From assembly GCA_028456385.1 (NCBI GenBank), contig JALNQF010000024.1:1-64000 (forward strand): 64,000 bases of DNA. The letters run 5' to 3'. The notes beneath the pieces are model-generated. The model saw only the letters and a program-made list of their open reading frames with translations. It ran no database searches and was not told the origin of the DNA. The stretch is from Ophiosphaerella korrae. Its lineage: Eukaryota; Ascomycota; Dothideomycetes; Pleosporales; Phaeosphaeriaceae. Within the stretch, counting starts at the first letter, position 1. Each line of letters begins with the position of its first letter. The position numbers were made by a program, and so were the translations under genes. Below are positions 1-12,100 of this stretch, piece by piece.

Positions 1-72
1 ACTCACATAATAACTCCATTACTAACCCCTCTCAAGTGGCAATACTGGATCATCCAACAAGACAACGCCACC

Positions 73-73
<1 letters not shown>

Positions 74-116
<43 letters not shown>
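74..116. repeat. Poly-C homopolymer tract, 43 nt
   Basis: An uninterrupted run of C (poly-G on the other strand) lies about 120 bp upstream of the first candidate ORF. It is low complexity and its length may be unreliable in the assembly. The glycine-rich antisense reading frame through it is an artefact. Confidence 0.95.
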
Positions 117-236
117 TTTCCCGCACCACCAACCACGCCACCCCCATCACACCCCATCACACTCTGATTGGATATCCCCCTAACGCCAAAAAGTAGCACC
201 TTGATCTCAACAAGCCTCCACCGTTTACGGCCCAAC

Positions 237-581
237 ATGGAAGTCATCGCGAGTTGCAAACGTGCCGTGAGAAACGCCAGCGAGGTCACCAACCGCTACT
301 CAAACAAGCTGCTTTTTTGGGTGCTCATTGCCGCAATCGTCATTGGAGGCCTCTTCTTGCTGATCGTTGTGAAGCGCTCTGACCAAGGCGTCTATCCCGA
401 GCCTAGCTCCGCCATTTCCAAGTTCGTGGCTGTCCCTGCTAAAGAGACTACTTTCAAGGGCAAGGTCAACGCTGATGGCTATACGAGCGCGGTTAAGGTC
501 ACTCCGACTGTCAAGGAGCATGGATCCGTCGTCGTCGTCGTCAAGAAGCGGTCCGATTACATGGCAACTATGGCGGCTTAA
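237..581 (+). CDS. Small single-pass membrane protein, unknown function
   Basis: A 114-residue open frame from the ATG at 237; the frame is open further upstream but has no earlier ATG. A hydrophobic segment at about residues 24-46 is flanked by a basic N-terminus and a basic stretch just after it, which looks like one transmembrane helix with positive residues on both sides. The C-terminal half is Lys/Val-rich with a run of valines near residue 98 and shows no domain I recognise. A GTATGT sits just past the stop, so a spliced longer form is possible. It could be a genuine small gene or a chance ORF; nothing around it helps to decide. Confidence 0.35.
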   Translation: MEVIASCKRAVRNASEVTNRYSNKLLFWVLIAAIVIGGLFLLIVVKRSDQGVYPEPSSAISKFVAVPAKETTFKGKVNADGYTSAVKVTPTVKEHGSVVVVVKKRSDYMATMAA

Positions 582-1239
582 CTCCTGGTATGTTCAAGCC
601 CGTATGGCGAATGTGCTGAGTCTGATGTTTATATTTGTGCTAGAATCAAGGCTTCCAAGCCTCAAGACTTTGTAAACCTTCTAAGAGCTTGAAATGCGCT
701 TGATATCAATGATGTTGGGTTGGTTTCCACGGTTGGGCGACACTTGGAAGATTGCTGTGCGGGAAGGTTGGCAACCTTGAAACACGAACATGCGACTGCT
801 CGGAGCAGAAGAAGAACACACTGGCCCCGAAACTCTCATCGGCATTTATATGAGACAGAACTAACTCATTATCAAAACCAGTCCCGTCCCTGTCTAAACT
901 CTTTGTCATTGAAGCGTGCTTTTACAGATCTAACATCGCTCGCAGGCACCATGGTTCAGCTACACGTCCTCCCGTTCGACCCACACGGTGCACTAGGCTT
1001 GTAGCTGTGGCAGCTGCGACGACTTAACACTTCCGACTGCAAAGTGGTAAGTTCCTGATTGGTGACTCCCGAAACTCTTCTGAGGCGGTCCCCAATACCA
1101 GTAACCAGAGGCTGATAACGACCATACGAGAAATGTGGCCTCCATGTCTCAAAAACTTCGCCAACGATCCTCAACGACTATAGAACCGCAACTCCCGATG
1201 GCGAGCTTCGCAGTGCCTCAACACGCCAGCATGTTACTT
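582..1239. other. Intergenic, no gene seen
   Basis: Several short overlapping frames on both strands, none with a recognisable domain. This is the 3' flank of the P450 on the minus strand. Confidence 0.5.
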
Positions 1240-3013
1240 CTATGATGACTTACGCTTCCTTACGCGCAGTTCAATTTTGTCAACTGGTTTTAGCACGCCA
1301 AAAGCATTCTCATGAAGCGGAGGCACTGCCGCGTCGAAATGTTCAGGATCGCACATTTGAAGTTCGAACTCGTTGAGCAAGACAGTCAGGGTCGCTGCAT
1401 GGACTGCCTTGGCATACTCGCGGCCCAGCATCGGTTTCTGGCCATTTCCAATCTTGATGTTTAGTGACTCGAGGCCCTCCATGCTAAACACCCCTCTTGA
1501 CCCATTTTGTTGACCACTCTTGTTCAGTAAGGACCCAGCACGACTAGAGACCAGGAAACGTTCTGGCCAGAATTCCTCAAGCGGTTTCTCAATCGTACTC
1601 GGCCGTGCTTTTGCCCATGCTTTAGTATTGGTGGATATGTCGTGCGAGAATATCATCATTGGGGTATCTTTAGGAACTGTATAGTGGTCGTCGAGCTGTA
1701 GGCTCTGGTGTTTTGTGTGAACCTCAATTGATGCCATACGTAGGCGAATCGTCTCTGCCTGAATCGAACTAAGCAGTGGAAGATTGATGATATCGTCAAT
1801 GTTGTAGGTTGCCCCTTGAGAAGGTGAGTAGCGAGAAATACTAGCTGTTAGACTCTCAGCCAGTTTTGGCCTCCGAGAGACTTCGAAGAGCGTCCAAATC
1901 GTACAAGGGGTTATGGTCGAGTTGGATCTATGACACAATGTCAGTCTTCATAACTTGATGGAGTGACCCAGGTAGTAAATTTACTCATGTATGATAGCTA
2001 GCAGCTCTGCAGCCCTTGCCCTCAGATCTATGACTTCAATTTTTGCTAGCACATCATCTCTTTCTTGTATGAATTTGGATCCCTTGTTGTTGTCCCAGGC
2101 TAGGTCTTCGGTCGCAACCCTTGCGAACTCTGATCCACTATGATTTGCCTTCAGCCATTTTTCGAGACCATGAAGAATTCGAGTTTGGACTTCAGTTGCT
2201 GCAGATGGCACCCAATAACGGGGCAGGCCTGGTATAAATCCTTCAATCGCATCCGAAAACTCCCAGTAATCTTTGACTATACCAGGATATTGTTTGAATA
2301 GATCGCCACCAAACAAAGACTCCAGGGTGCATCGTGTAATGACTTGTTTGAAGAAGGACCACGTGTCTTCAATCTGGGTCCAGCTACTAACTTGAAACAT
2401 TTTATTCTGCAGGTTGTTGGACAAAATGGAGATGTAGTTTTGCAGGCTGGTTGAGAGGGACTCTCCGACGAGGTATTTTTCATTCAAAGTGTCATGAGCG
2501 TAATCAAGAGCAGCTAGGTCTTGTTCTGAGATATTCTTGCGTGTATAGAGCTCCAAGGCTGCTTTTGTCGAACCAAAAATCTTGTCAAACTTTTCCAGAT
2601 CTGACATATTCATGCCGGTGGCGGTTGGCTCTGCCAAGACCTTTTCAATGTGACATGGATCACGGAGTACAAGGAACGATTGTGGTCCAGCACTAACGAA
2701 GAAAGGACCAAAATCGCCAAAGTCCTTTCTGCGCGCTGTTAGCTCCGCCACGATGTCAGAAAACGGGCAATGCGCACATTACTTGGGCAAAATATTGTTG
2801 TGGTCCTACAGACGCCAGGCCAAACGCGTGGAAGATTCCGGGGAGAAAGTAAGGGACAGTTGGAGGGACTTTTGCAGAGGCTTTGCTGCGCGTTCTCCGA
2901 TAAAAGACCAAGATGGTGATGTAGTATGTGAGAAATGGCGATATGACAAGAGCAACGATGGCGAGTACAACATTCTGGCGGCGTAGAAGATCAGAGAGTA
3001 TGCCTAAAGCCAT
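1240..3013 (-). CDS. Cytochrome P450 with an atypical haem-binding loop
   Basis: Three exons (3013-2783, 2742-1985, 1927-1240) give about 558 residues. Residues ~14-36 form an N-terminal membrane anchor, followed by a proline-rich hinge and a PYFLPGIFHAFG-like start of the catalytic domain. The I-helix is rebuilt across intron 2 (AIIHESNSTITP), similar to CYP7/CYP8-type P450s that lack AGxxT. The K-helix ExxR is present (ETIR) and the WPERF motif is intact. The haem loop reads KIGNGQKPMLGRE: the position of the invariant axial cysteine (FGxGxxxCxGR) is Met, codon 1431-1429. Intron 1 is only 40 bp, with a CTGAC branch site near its end. All else is open and spliced, so this is either a recent loss of activity or a non-classical member. 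The substrate is unknown. Confidence 0.85.
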
Positions 3014-3396
3014 ATTTGGGACTCGAAACTAGGATACTAGATGCGAAGCAGCAGGGCAAAAGTTGGGTCCTGGTTTCACAAAACTCGTTTCATACTCAAG
3101 GTACGATAGTCGCCAAACGCAGAGTATCAGACGCAAGATAGGACCTAGGCTAGGAGGGATATCCCAGCAAGAATTTATCTAATTTTACTAGTCCAGATGA
3201 TACCAATGTCGAGAAACGATGTTGCGTGTTATGTGAAGACTGATGTCGTGGTAACAATGCGACATTCCGGCTAACGGCACATCTCCGGCACGACCTGATC
3301 TGGACGACTACTGGTGATCCGTGGATTGTTCAACTTTCTACATGCCAATTGAAACCAAGTCATAGCTCGGAGTTGCACAGAGACGTAGTTTTAGTC

Positions 3397-3439
<43 letters not shown>

Positions 3440-3790
3440 AATAGTGCCAACCACAACGCTTATCAGAGAAACACGTGATTCAGCTCAGCTTAGGTGACGG
3501 CTTTAGTTTATGTGCTCTGGGTGAGTCCGTTATCATCCCCTTTTCTTCAAGAAGCCCCCTTCTCTTGTGGCCAAACATCGTATAGCGGCTTCCAGCTCCA
3601 AAAACTTGGAAGGTGGCTTCAGTTGGCCCTGCAAAATAACAAAGCTGTCGTAACTTACACGACACATGTGCCATGTACTGTTCCTGCCCGCGCTTTTGCG
3701 CGTTGCTTCTATCTTGAATTTGGCAGTGTGCAACACAGATAATCGATTCGAAGTTTGTCACGCATTACAATCCCCAACATCACACCTACC
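3014..3790. other. Divergent promoter region between P450 and arrestin-like gene
   Basis: Holds the upstream regions of the minus-strand P450 and the plus-strand arrestin-like gene. It contains a long poly-T tract and a CACGTG at about 3472. No supported gene. Confidence 0.5.
3400..3438. repeat. Poly-T homopolymer tract, 39 nt
   Basis: An uninterrupted T run in the shared upstream region. It could be a nucleosome-excluding promoter element or the poly(A) scar of an old retro-insertion; no target-site duplication was recognised. Confidence 0.95.
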
Positions 3791-5122
3791 ATGACATTCA
3801 TTGACTACATTTATAATCGAATCATGGGTACCTCCTCCAAACTTTCTCCGCCACCTCTTCCGGAATTGACTATTTGTCTGACTGGCCCCCCCGATAAGGT
3901 ATACCGACCGAACCAAGTTGTCTCAGGAGTCATCACTCTCGTTCCAATCGCACCCACAGCACCACCGCCTATCATTGAAGTATCACTATTTGGGCAATCG
4001 CTCGTATGGTACCGTGCAGCATATGCCAGTCCATATGGAGGAGAATCGGGGTTTCAACACTGGCGAGATAACGCACCGTTCTTCGAGATTAAGACCCGCT
4101 TGTTCTCGACTCCTGAATCACCAAGACCCGGATCAAATGAAGAAGCAGTGTACACATATTCGTTCAATCTGCGATTCCCCGCTACCACTGACAATCGCCG
4201 CATAAACCAGTACGAACGTGATATGGAATCAAAGTGGACCACACGCCCTCACAATCTCCCACCAAGCTTTTCTAGCACCACGGAAATTCTCGACTCCGCA
4301 AGAATCCAGTATGGTGTACGCGCAAGGTTGGTTGACCCAAGTATGAAAGCGGGTGAAAGACATGACGTGCAGGATTTGATCGCCAAAGTAGAGGTTCCCT
4401 TCTCGCCAACATTCTCGGAAATACAAGCAGTACAGAGGCCACTAAGTAGGCAACAGCCCCCGAAGGTATTCACATTGCAGACATCAGCCCTTGCCGGCCT
4501 AAATGCCAACTCCATTGGATGGCGACAAAGCATATCTGACAACTTTTCGTCCGACACCCCAAGACTCGAATTCGATGTGGCGATTGATATACCCAATATC
4601 TTGGTCGCTGGATCAGACTTCAACTTCCGGACAGAAATCAATATACTTTCAAGATCAGAGAACTTGACGTATGTCCCTGCCATTCACCTCAAAATTGTGA
4701 AATTAAAACTTTACCACCATACCCACATCCGCGCACCCAAAGATATATTTGCCTCTCCAACCGAGAAGGGGGACTGCAGCCTCGAGCTTGATATGAGGCC
4801 GCGGTCAACAAACCCAGCCCCAGGCACCGGTACCAAGCGTGAAATCATCTATCGAACGCATCTCAACGCCCTACCACAATCGCAAAAGCTCGAGCTCGAA
4901 TTGGTTCCCGACGAATCAGGGGACGCGATGGAGCAAGCGGATAGTTGCGAGATGTGGTTCAACGCGAGAGTGCCAGGCAATGTATTGCCAAGCTTCAAAA
5001 GCTTCGCAATTTCAAGGACGTATACTTTGAGGGTGGTGCTTGGAGTCGAAATTGCTGGCAAGCAGTTTGTACGTGATGTGGAGAATACGATTCATGCGAT
5101 GGGTGCCGCACCCGTATTGTAA
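3791..5122 (+). CDS. Arrestin-like (N-terminal domain) protein
   Basis: Single exon, 443 residues from the ATG at 3791; an upstream in-frame extension has no ATG. Near residue 20 the protein begins a beta-sandwich typical of fungal arrestin-related proteins: LTICLTGPPDKVYRPNQVVSG resembles the first strands with the 'Y.PGE.V.G' turn, followed by hydrophobic strands with an EVSLFGQSLVWYR segment. Later strands and a C-terminal RTYTLRVVLGVEIAGKQF match the end of an arrestin fold. Members of this family act as cytoplasmic adaptors, often bringing ubiquitin ligases to membrane cargo. No PPxY motif stands out here, so the partner is unknown. Confidence 0.75.
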   Translation: MTFIDYIYNRIMGTSSKLSPPPLPELTICLTGPPDKVYRPNQVVSGVITLVPIAPTAPPPIIEVSLFGQSLVWYRAAYASPYGGESGFQHWRDNAPFFEIKTRLFSTPESPRPGSNEEAVYTYSFNLRFPATTDNRRINQYERDMESKWTTRPHNLPPSFSSTTEILDSARIQYGVRARLVDPSMKAGERHDVQDLIAKVEVPFSPTFSEIQAVQRPLSRQQPPKVFTLQTSALAGLNANSIGWRQSISDNFSSDTPRLEFDVAIDIPNILVAGSDFNFRTEINILSRSENLTYVPAIHLKIVKLKLYHHTHIRAPKDIFASPTEKGDCSLELDMRPRSTNPAPGTGTKREIIYRTHLNALPQSQKLELELVPDESGDAMEQADSCEMWFNARVPGNVLPSFKSFAISRTYTLRVVLGVEIAGKQFVRDVENTIHAMGAAPVL

Positions 5123-5489
5123 CGAATTAATACTGGGGATTTGTTTGCGGATTGGTAGAGGGGTGAACGATTAGGCGTTAATACATTTGGTAACGGATTG
5201 AGGTTTGCAGTGGCAATGGCTATGGAGACGGGGTGACTGTGGGTGTTGTGTATTTTCATAATTGTTGCTAGTCTTATCACTACTGGAATGTAAATGCGAT
5301 TCGCTTTCGACAATTCCCTTAAGGCTCATTCTCGTGACTCAAGGTCTTATCCAATCACTTCAGCAGTGTCCGGAAATACTATATCATGATTAGCCACGCT
5401 TGTTGATGTAAACGTCGTTGGACTTGCCCTCAACCGGTCAAGGCTGTGCTCTGACTCAGTGTGCCGTTCAGATGCCAACAGGAGCTGTG
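5123..5489. other. Intergenic, no gene seen
   Basis: Lies between the 3' ends of the convergent arrestin-like gene and SNF2 relic. No recognisable frame. Confidence 0.5.
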
Positions 5490-8400
5490 CTAGATCTTTT
5501 TTTCCGCTGCTGCGTTTCTACAACCCGCTAAAGTGACGTTGGTGGGATCTGATATCATGCTGTTGCTACTGCATACTTCCTCAAAGGTGTCTGCCATAAC
5601 AAATCGGATGGTCGTAACCTCCTTCATTTGGCCCATTCTATGCACGCGAGCGAGGGCCTGCTCATCGACTGTAGGACTCCATTGCGGCTCTAGAATGTAT
5701 GCGCGCGACGCGGCCGTGATGTCCAAGCTGCATGGATATCAGTTGAAGGTTTTCTTTCAAATATGTAATACTTACCCAACAGCAGCACATGAAATTGTCA
5801 TGAGGATAACGGAGATACTGGGGTCTTTGCGAAATTTCTTCAAAGCCAGAGATCGGTTGGTCAGGCCCTTCGCAACGAGATCTAAGGTCGATGACTAGAA
5901 AGTGAAGACGATGCTAGAAGCATCAGTTAGTAATGGAAAATGACGCAATGAGTCTTATTGTATTTCTTTGTGACCTGGAACTTGTACGCAGGAGTGACCG
6001 ACTAACCTTTTGACACCGGATGGCTGTTCGAGAAGATCATGGACAAGCGCCTGGACTTTTGTTGGCAAGGGCCCCCCTTCTGTTTCGGAGGCGCTCTCGG
6101 CGGGAGATGAAGAGCCTGACAAAACCTTTCCGGGTGTGTGTGTAACAATCGCACGAGAACAGAACGACAAGCAACTGCAACGGGACATAGAATTTCGTCT
6201 CATGCAGTTTTCGCAAACAATGCTCAAGCAGGAGAATAACCAGAAATGAGTTAAGGCTGGTGATAAATCCATACCTAGATAGTTATCAAGGCTCGTAGTG
6301 TCTAGAACAAGGCCGCAGGCGGTGCACGATAGGCTCTCCGTAGCAACTATTACATACACTGCCTTCTAGGCCGTGTGAGAGTCCCAGACAATGTCAGGCT
6401 GAGCTGCCATTTGCCTAGGCGCCCTGCGCCAGGTTCCGAGATTGCAGATAAGACGAAGTTCATTGATCTGTTGAATGATGCTCGCGAAAGCTTTACCACC
6501 AGATGTTGCGTTGTGTAATGCGACATCGACGGACCTCGCAACACGAGGCTCGACTTTGTTGTAATGTTCTCGTTCTTCTTCACTCAGCTGTAGAGTGAGT
6601 CTCAAATCAGTTCGCTTCGGTAGTTTCACCGTTCCTTAGCTTCGGCGTAGTAAGATACACTGGAGAAGTTTCTTGAGTCGAGTTATGGCTACTTCGTTAT
6701 CGCCAGCCTTCCAAGGAGTGATAATATCGCGATTGAAGTTGTCACGATCATCGTATGGATATACGCGTAGAAATTGGCACAATGTTGCAATGTTGCCGAG
6801 CCTGTTCTGTAACGGTGTTCCTGTGACTGCCTATCAAGCCTGTGCCTCCAAACTGCATATGGCTTGGGATGTATTGCTTTGGTGGTTGCTCACATAATGT
6901 GCTTCGAATGTTAAACCATTGAAAATGCAGAGAATATCTATCGTTCGTAACTCACCTTCGTCAAGAACAATGCGCTACCAGTTGACCGAAAATAATAGCG
7001 AAGGCGCCGAGACCAAACGAGCCCTCCATTCAGTTTCGACAGTTTGATAAGTTGTTATGACCGAACCATACGATCGTGCTTCGTCAAGGGCCAAGATACG
7101 GCTAGGCCCATGATATCGATGAACTTTGAGTACAGCTACGTCGTGCAAATGTCTGCGAGATTAGTACGATTCTACACAGCAACTTGCTGTAAATGGTCCG
7201 ACTTACTTCTGTAATTGTTCCTCCCAGGTCTGTAGTACTTTGCAAATTAGTACGTAAAAGCAATGCGATAAGGTTGTTCATAACTTACGAGCAGGAGGTA
7301 CAATCAGCAAGGTTGCAAAGATATTGCGCGTTCCCGCATTTGAGCCAAGGAAGTTCCCATGATGCTCTTCACTATTATGCACCGGCAGCGCAATCATGCT
7401 ACAAGATTTCCCTAGGCCCATCGAGTCGGCTAGTATGCCTCCTCTGAACTGGGTGGGCTTGCTGTAACACATTTCACCAGTGAGATTGTTGCGATAACTG
7501 CTCCACTTTAGTATGGCATTCCTCGTATCAGAGGTAGGCTCACATTGTTCGGCTTGTGTCTCTAAACTCCGTCCACATATCATATGCATCATTCCTAAGG
7601 GCCTATCCAAGCTCCCGTTGAGTCATGAAATACAAGGCTTGTCTCTGGTGGCTAGACGATGTAAGTTGTATGAAAAAGAGTGGTAAAGACGTGTACATAC
7701 TGTAGCAACCTGGTTCTCAGACGAGAAGGCGTATCCACCTCTTTAAGCTGTCTTGAAGTTATAAAATCATCTAGAGCATCCGTGTGGTCTAAATGGGTTA
7801 TAGAAATATTGGCGTTGTGAGCGCGGAGACCACATGTCATTTGACGCTCATCCCCTGGCGAAGAAAAACAATGAGGGTTACAATACAACACTTTTCGATC
7901 ACAGCCACGAGGCTCCTGTAGATATATATCGCATTCTTGACAAAAGTCACCCACGTTATCTGCATGCCATTCGGGGCCGTACAGGATGACTGATATTGAA
8001 ACTGGATTTTGACGTTGTGCGAGAGTAAGACTGCTTTGTTTCACCCCGTTAGTACGATCTAGTTTGAGGGTGATTTGAACCTCCACTAAGTTGTCTTCAT
8101 GTAAAGTCTGAAGGATTTCCGCGCTTCGCTCTTCGAGGGTGCTGATCATACTCCCACCCGACATCAAATGATTAGGGGGACAATATGTTACGGCACAGCC
8201 ATCAAAGAGATAAGAGGCGAATTGACCGGGTTTTGCTTTTAGGCTTTCAATCTTTCTTTGAGTCAGTTTAGAGTAAAGGTCAGCCAAAGAGTGTTGACTT
8301 GCCATACCGAAACATACTTGATTGGGCTCCGTGGGGTTAACAAAGCGGCTCGTTATTACGGGAGCTAAAGGTGTATCTATAAATTTGGTTCCATGGCCAT

Positions 8401-8539
8401 TATAACTGTACCCAACAGCCCTGAAGGTAGAGCAAAGGTTGTTTTGTAATTGTGGCGATGAGCTGAAATGTATTAAGGACGACGAGCTTTGAGCCAAAGG
8501 GTGGTATAGTAAGAACTGTATTGTTCCTGAGAAGCCCAT
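5490..8539 (-). pseudogene. Rad5/HLTF-like SNF2 helicase relic with RIP-type stops
   Basis: Reading down the minus strand: an N-terminal region (8539-7700), the ATP-binding motif RGGILADSMGLGKS (about 7420-7380), the motif Ia-II region with VHRYHG and RIVLDE (7140-6965), TGTPLQNRL (motif III, about 6830-6800), a RING-like zinc finger with CTACG and CENC pairs (6360-5955), and helicase-C with LDITAASRAYILEP and EQALARVHRMGQ (5780-5610). This is the order of Rad5-type helicases, which combine SNF2 translocase and RING E3 activity. The frame is broken by TAG at 7605-7603 (in place of the Trp of a GW pair), TAG at 6977-6975 just before RIVLDE, and consecutive TGA-TAG at 6836-6831 where the family has Arg-Trp before AVTGTP. 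All fit C-to-T or G-to-A changes. Several short introns still show good splice signals. The true 5' end is uncertain. Confidence 0.85.
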
Positions 8540-9122
8540 GTCGTGTGATGAGTAAAATCAAATGAGCTATTACCATGAAGTTGATGTTGGGAGCGAAACG
8601 AAATAATCTCGTTTGGCCGCAAGGCTGAGGACATGGTCCTGTCCACAATTTGAGAGCAATGAGGATTGTTGTGGTCCTCTAAATGGCTGGATGTAGGCTC
8701 TAAGGCTTCATGCGCAATTCAGCGCCTTTTAGATATCGATTGATCATATTCATGATCCCATGTAGATGATACGCCATTTCTCGAGCGTGCGTGGGGGCTA
8801 TTTTCACATGACACGTTTACGCTTCATCTATGGTGGTAAAGAGTTGCGATTTCAGAAGATAAAACCGAAAAACGATGTCAAGGAAGCCACCAAGTAAGGG
8901 ATATCTGTGTGCTGGTCATGAGTTTTGGTGTTGAAGGAGGCTGGGCCAAGCGCACAACAGCACTGCCCTAATATCTACGATGTCTTTGGAAACGTCGGCA
9001 CATCGGTTCCTCCTTTTCTCAGTTATACTTCAGAATTTTCAATTGTTGTTTCAGGGAATCACAATAGTTCAGCTCATGGTCCAGGGTCTCTTCCTCAGGT
9101 GTCAGCACCCCACCTTCTCAGC
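8540..9122. other. Divergent intergenic region between two relics
   Basis: Lies between the SNF2 relic (minus) and NLR relic (plus). A reading frame continues upstream of 9123 but has no ATG. It may include a lost first exon of either gene. Confidence 0.4.
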
Positions 9123-12100
9123 ATGGCAGCGGCATGTTCTTCAACATTGCTCACGCCTCAAGCGCGAAGAATATTCCAGGATAGCTTCGATAATTTTGAG
9201 AAAACAGTTGAGAAATTATCTCGCACTGATGTTCGCGATTTCAACGATACCACATTACGCGATGTGAGGGATGCGGCAAAGCAGATTGAACGACAGCTTG
9301 CTGCGCGAGGGTCATTGCGAAACATGAAGCGCCTGGAACTACTGTTGGATGGACTCGAGGCATACTCGGAGGTTCTAGAAGTATTATGTAACGGTACTCC
9401 TTTTGTAAGCTGGATATGGGCGCCGATAAAGCTAATGATGAAGGTGAGTGTGTACAATGTCACTTGAATGGTTAATGATGCCTGATGTATTACTGATGAT
9501 GTGTTGCAGCTCGCAACTGACCACATTAGTGCTTTTGAAAGGCTTGTGTCAGCCTACGGCCAAATCGCAACAATGCTGCCGCGATTCGATTTGCCTAGCC
9601 ATGCTCTTCGCGACAAGCCTGATTTCCAACAAGCGCTAGCAGTTGTGTATAGTGATATCCTAGAGTTTCACAGGCACGCATATAAGTTCTTTCGACGAAA
9701 CGGTCAGTAGTGCTAGCTAGTTGGTCAATTTATACGATGCTGATGGCTTAGGCTAGGTGTGCTTCTTCAAATCTTCATGGGGCCAATTTGAAGGACGATT
9801 TGAGTGTATATTGACTAGCTTAGAGAAAAATGCTAGAGTCGTTGATCGGGATGCGAATGCATATCTCATCTCCGAAATGATGCAGTGGCGTCGAGAATAG
9901 CTTTAAACTGTGGCTAAAGACGAAAAAGAACGGGCAAGTGCACAACTCACTTCTGCACTTTCTTGGCTAGGCCTCGATACTGTCCCACATTGCAGCCAGG
10001 GCTACCAGGACAGCCACCTCAACAAACTGGTCCATGATTGCTGCAATGGTACTACTGATTGGGTCGTTAAGCACCAAAGAATAAAAGCATGGCTTCAAAA
10101 CGGACATGGCCCAACATTACTTTGGCTAAAAGGCAAACCTGGTTCTGGTAGGTGGCGTTTTTCCTATGCCCCCCAAACTACTGGCTTCATCTGATACTCC
10201 TCCCAGGGAAAAGCACTTTATGTGCCAAGATCGCGCAGTTCCTTCGTGCATCCAAGCAGTCTACAGTTTTGTTTTGCTTCTATAGCTACACAATCAGCAG
10301 CGCATATCCAGATCCCGTGGTTTTCATACTGGCTACCCTAGTATCCAAATTCTACGTCAGAATCCAAACCTCGCCGCCTATGTTTATGAAGAGTCTGTTG
10401 CTGAGGGCCGTTCAGTTTCTGTCAGAGACCTACAGGAGCTAATTGCAAACCTCATCCCCCAACTCGCGATGCCTCAAATATTAATAGACAGGATTGATGA
10501 GTGCATTCGATACGACGCTAATGGGAAACCATCTGGCCTTACCCCGGTCAAGGAGGTACTTACTGCTATATCGCACCTCGAAAATTCACCACAAGGCTAC
10601 TTGCCTCCCAAGATCCTTGTTGTTAGCCGGGATATTTTACAGATGATCGGAAAATTCGCCAAGAAACCCACAATAGCACTTGATCAAGAGAAAGATGCTT
10701 TGACGGCTGATATCTTGCGCTTCACAAAACAACGTTTAGAAGAGATTGAGGAGAGATTTGAAAGTCTTCCTGGAATCGATGACGTTCTGCAAGAGGTTGA
10801 AAATAGTATTGTGGAAAGATCGCAAGGTAAGCCAACTCCACCTCATGTCATCGAGGAGTAATCATATTGGACACTTTCTATATGACTGAGGCGCCAACAA
10901 CGATCTGTTTTGACTCGGTGAAATGCCTCTTATGCTTCAAGGTATACGTTCAACATTTTAATGTCATTAACGCTAATTTCTTTAGGAATGTTCCTCTGGG
11001 TGCGATTGGTGCTAGCACAATTAGAGGTGGATGCTTACAATCTTGACGATTTAGAAGCTGCAGTAGAAAACATGCCGTGCAGTCTTTATGATTTGTAAGT
11101 CACATATTTCAAGTTTCGGGGATCATATACTGACGATCTCAGCTATTGCCGTATCGTGGAGAAGATCGCGCTCTTACCTCAGTTGTCCAAAGAGAGAGCG
11201 ATGAGCATTCTGCATTGGATAATATGTTCAAGACTTCCATTGCGTATTTCAGAAATTCAAGACATGGTGGTATTTGCTAGCGGACAAGCCACATTATCTA
11301 AAAGATCAAAGCTTCCCGCAAGCATCGCCGATCTCTGTAAACCGCTTATACAGATCGACGAAGACGGCCAAATTTCGTTTGTTCACTTTACTGTTCAAGA
11401 GTGAGCTTCTGTATCATATCACGCTGTTGATGCTGACCACATATAGGTATCTTATCAAAAGCACCTTCACCTCGATCAGAGACGCCGAACGTTGCACGTC
11501 TATCACGTGCTTGAACTACTTGATGTTTAGTCTCAGCCTTGTGAACTCGTTTATCTCGGATGAGGAAAAAACCGCCAACGTCGGTAAATGCCTTTATTCC
11601 ATCCAGCCGTACATCGTCGAAAATTGGTTAGATCATCTACTCGTTTTCGTAACAGAACTCCACGGCAATCAAGATAGGCCATTCGAATTATGTCTGAACG
11701 ATTTTGCTGCCAAAGTGGTTGAGTATCAAGGAAGATACCCGAGCAATAATAGGAGTCAATTTATAGAGGCTTCACAGTTGTCTCTGACTTTAGACCCTCG
11801 TCTAAGGCACACACAGTTGTATGGTTATGTTCATTTACTCCTTTGCGAATATGTCGAGTACCGACATAGCACGAAACTGCAGTTTCAAGCATTTGAGGCC
11901 AATAGTAAGTTGCAAAAAAATCATATTCATTATGTGCTAATCATTCTCTATAGGCTTGCTAATGGACCCGACACCCTTCAGCATCACCCAGTCAGAGTAT
12001 TCTAAAAGGGACCAGCTTCTGCTTTCTGTTGCTTCATTTCCAGGCCTCACCTCCGAGCAACTCAAAATTTTCAAGATAGCAAACTCTTCATGTACTTTTA

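Noticed and set aside
50..292. Minus-strand frame with a long poly-Gly stretch
   Set aside because: It is only the translation of the poly-C tract; no domain, and the composition is an artefact.
3400..3438. Poly-T tract as a retrotransposon tail
   Set aside because: No flanking target-site duplication or element sequence could be identified.
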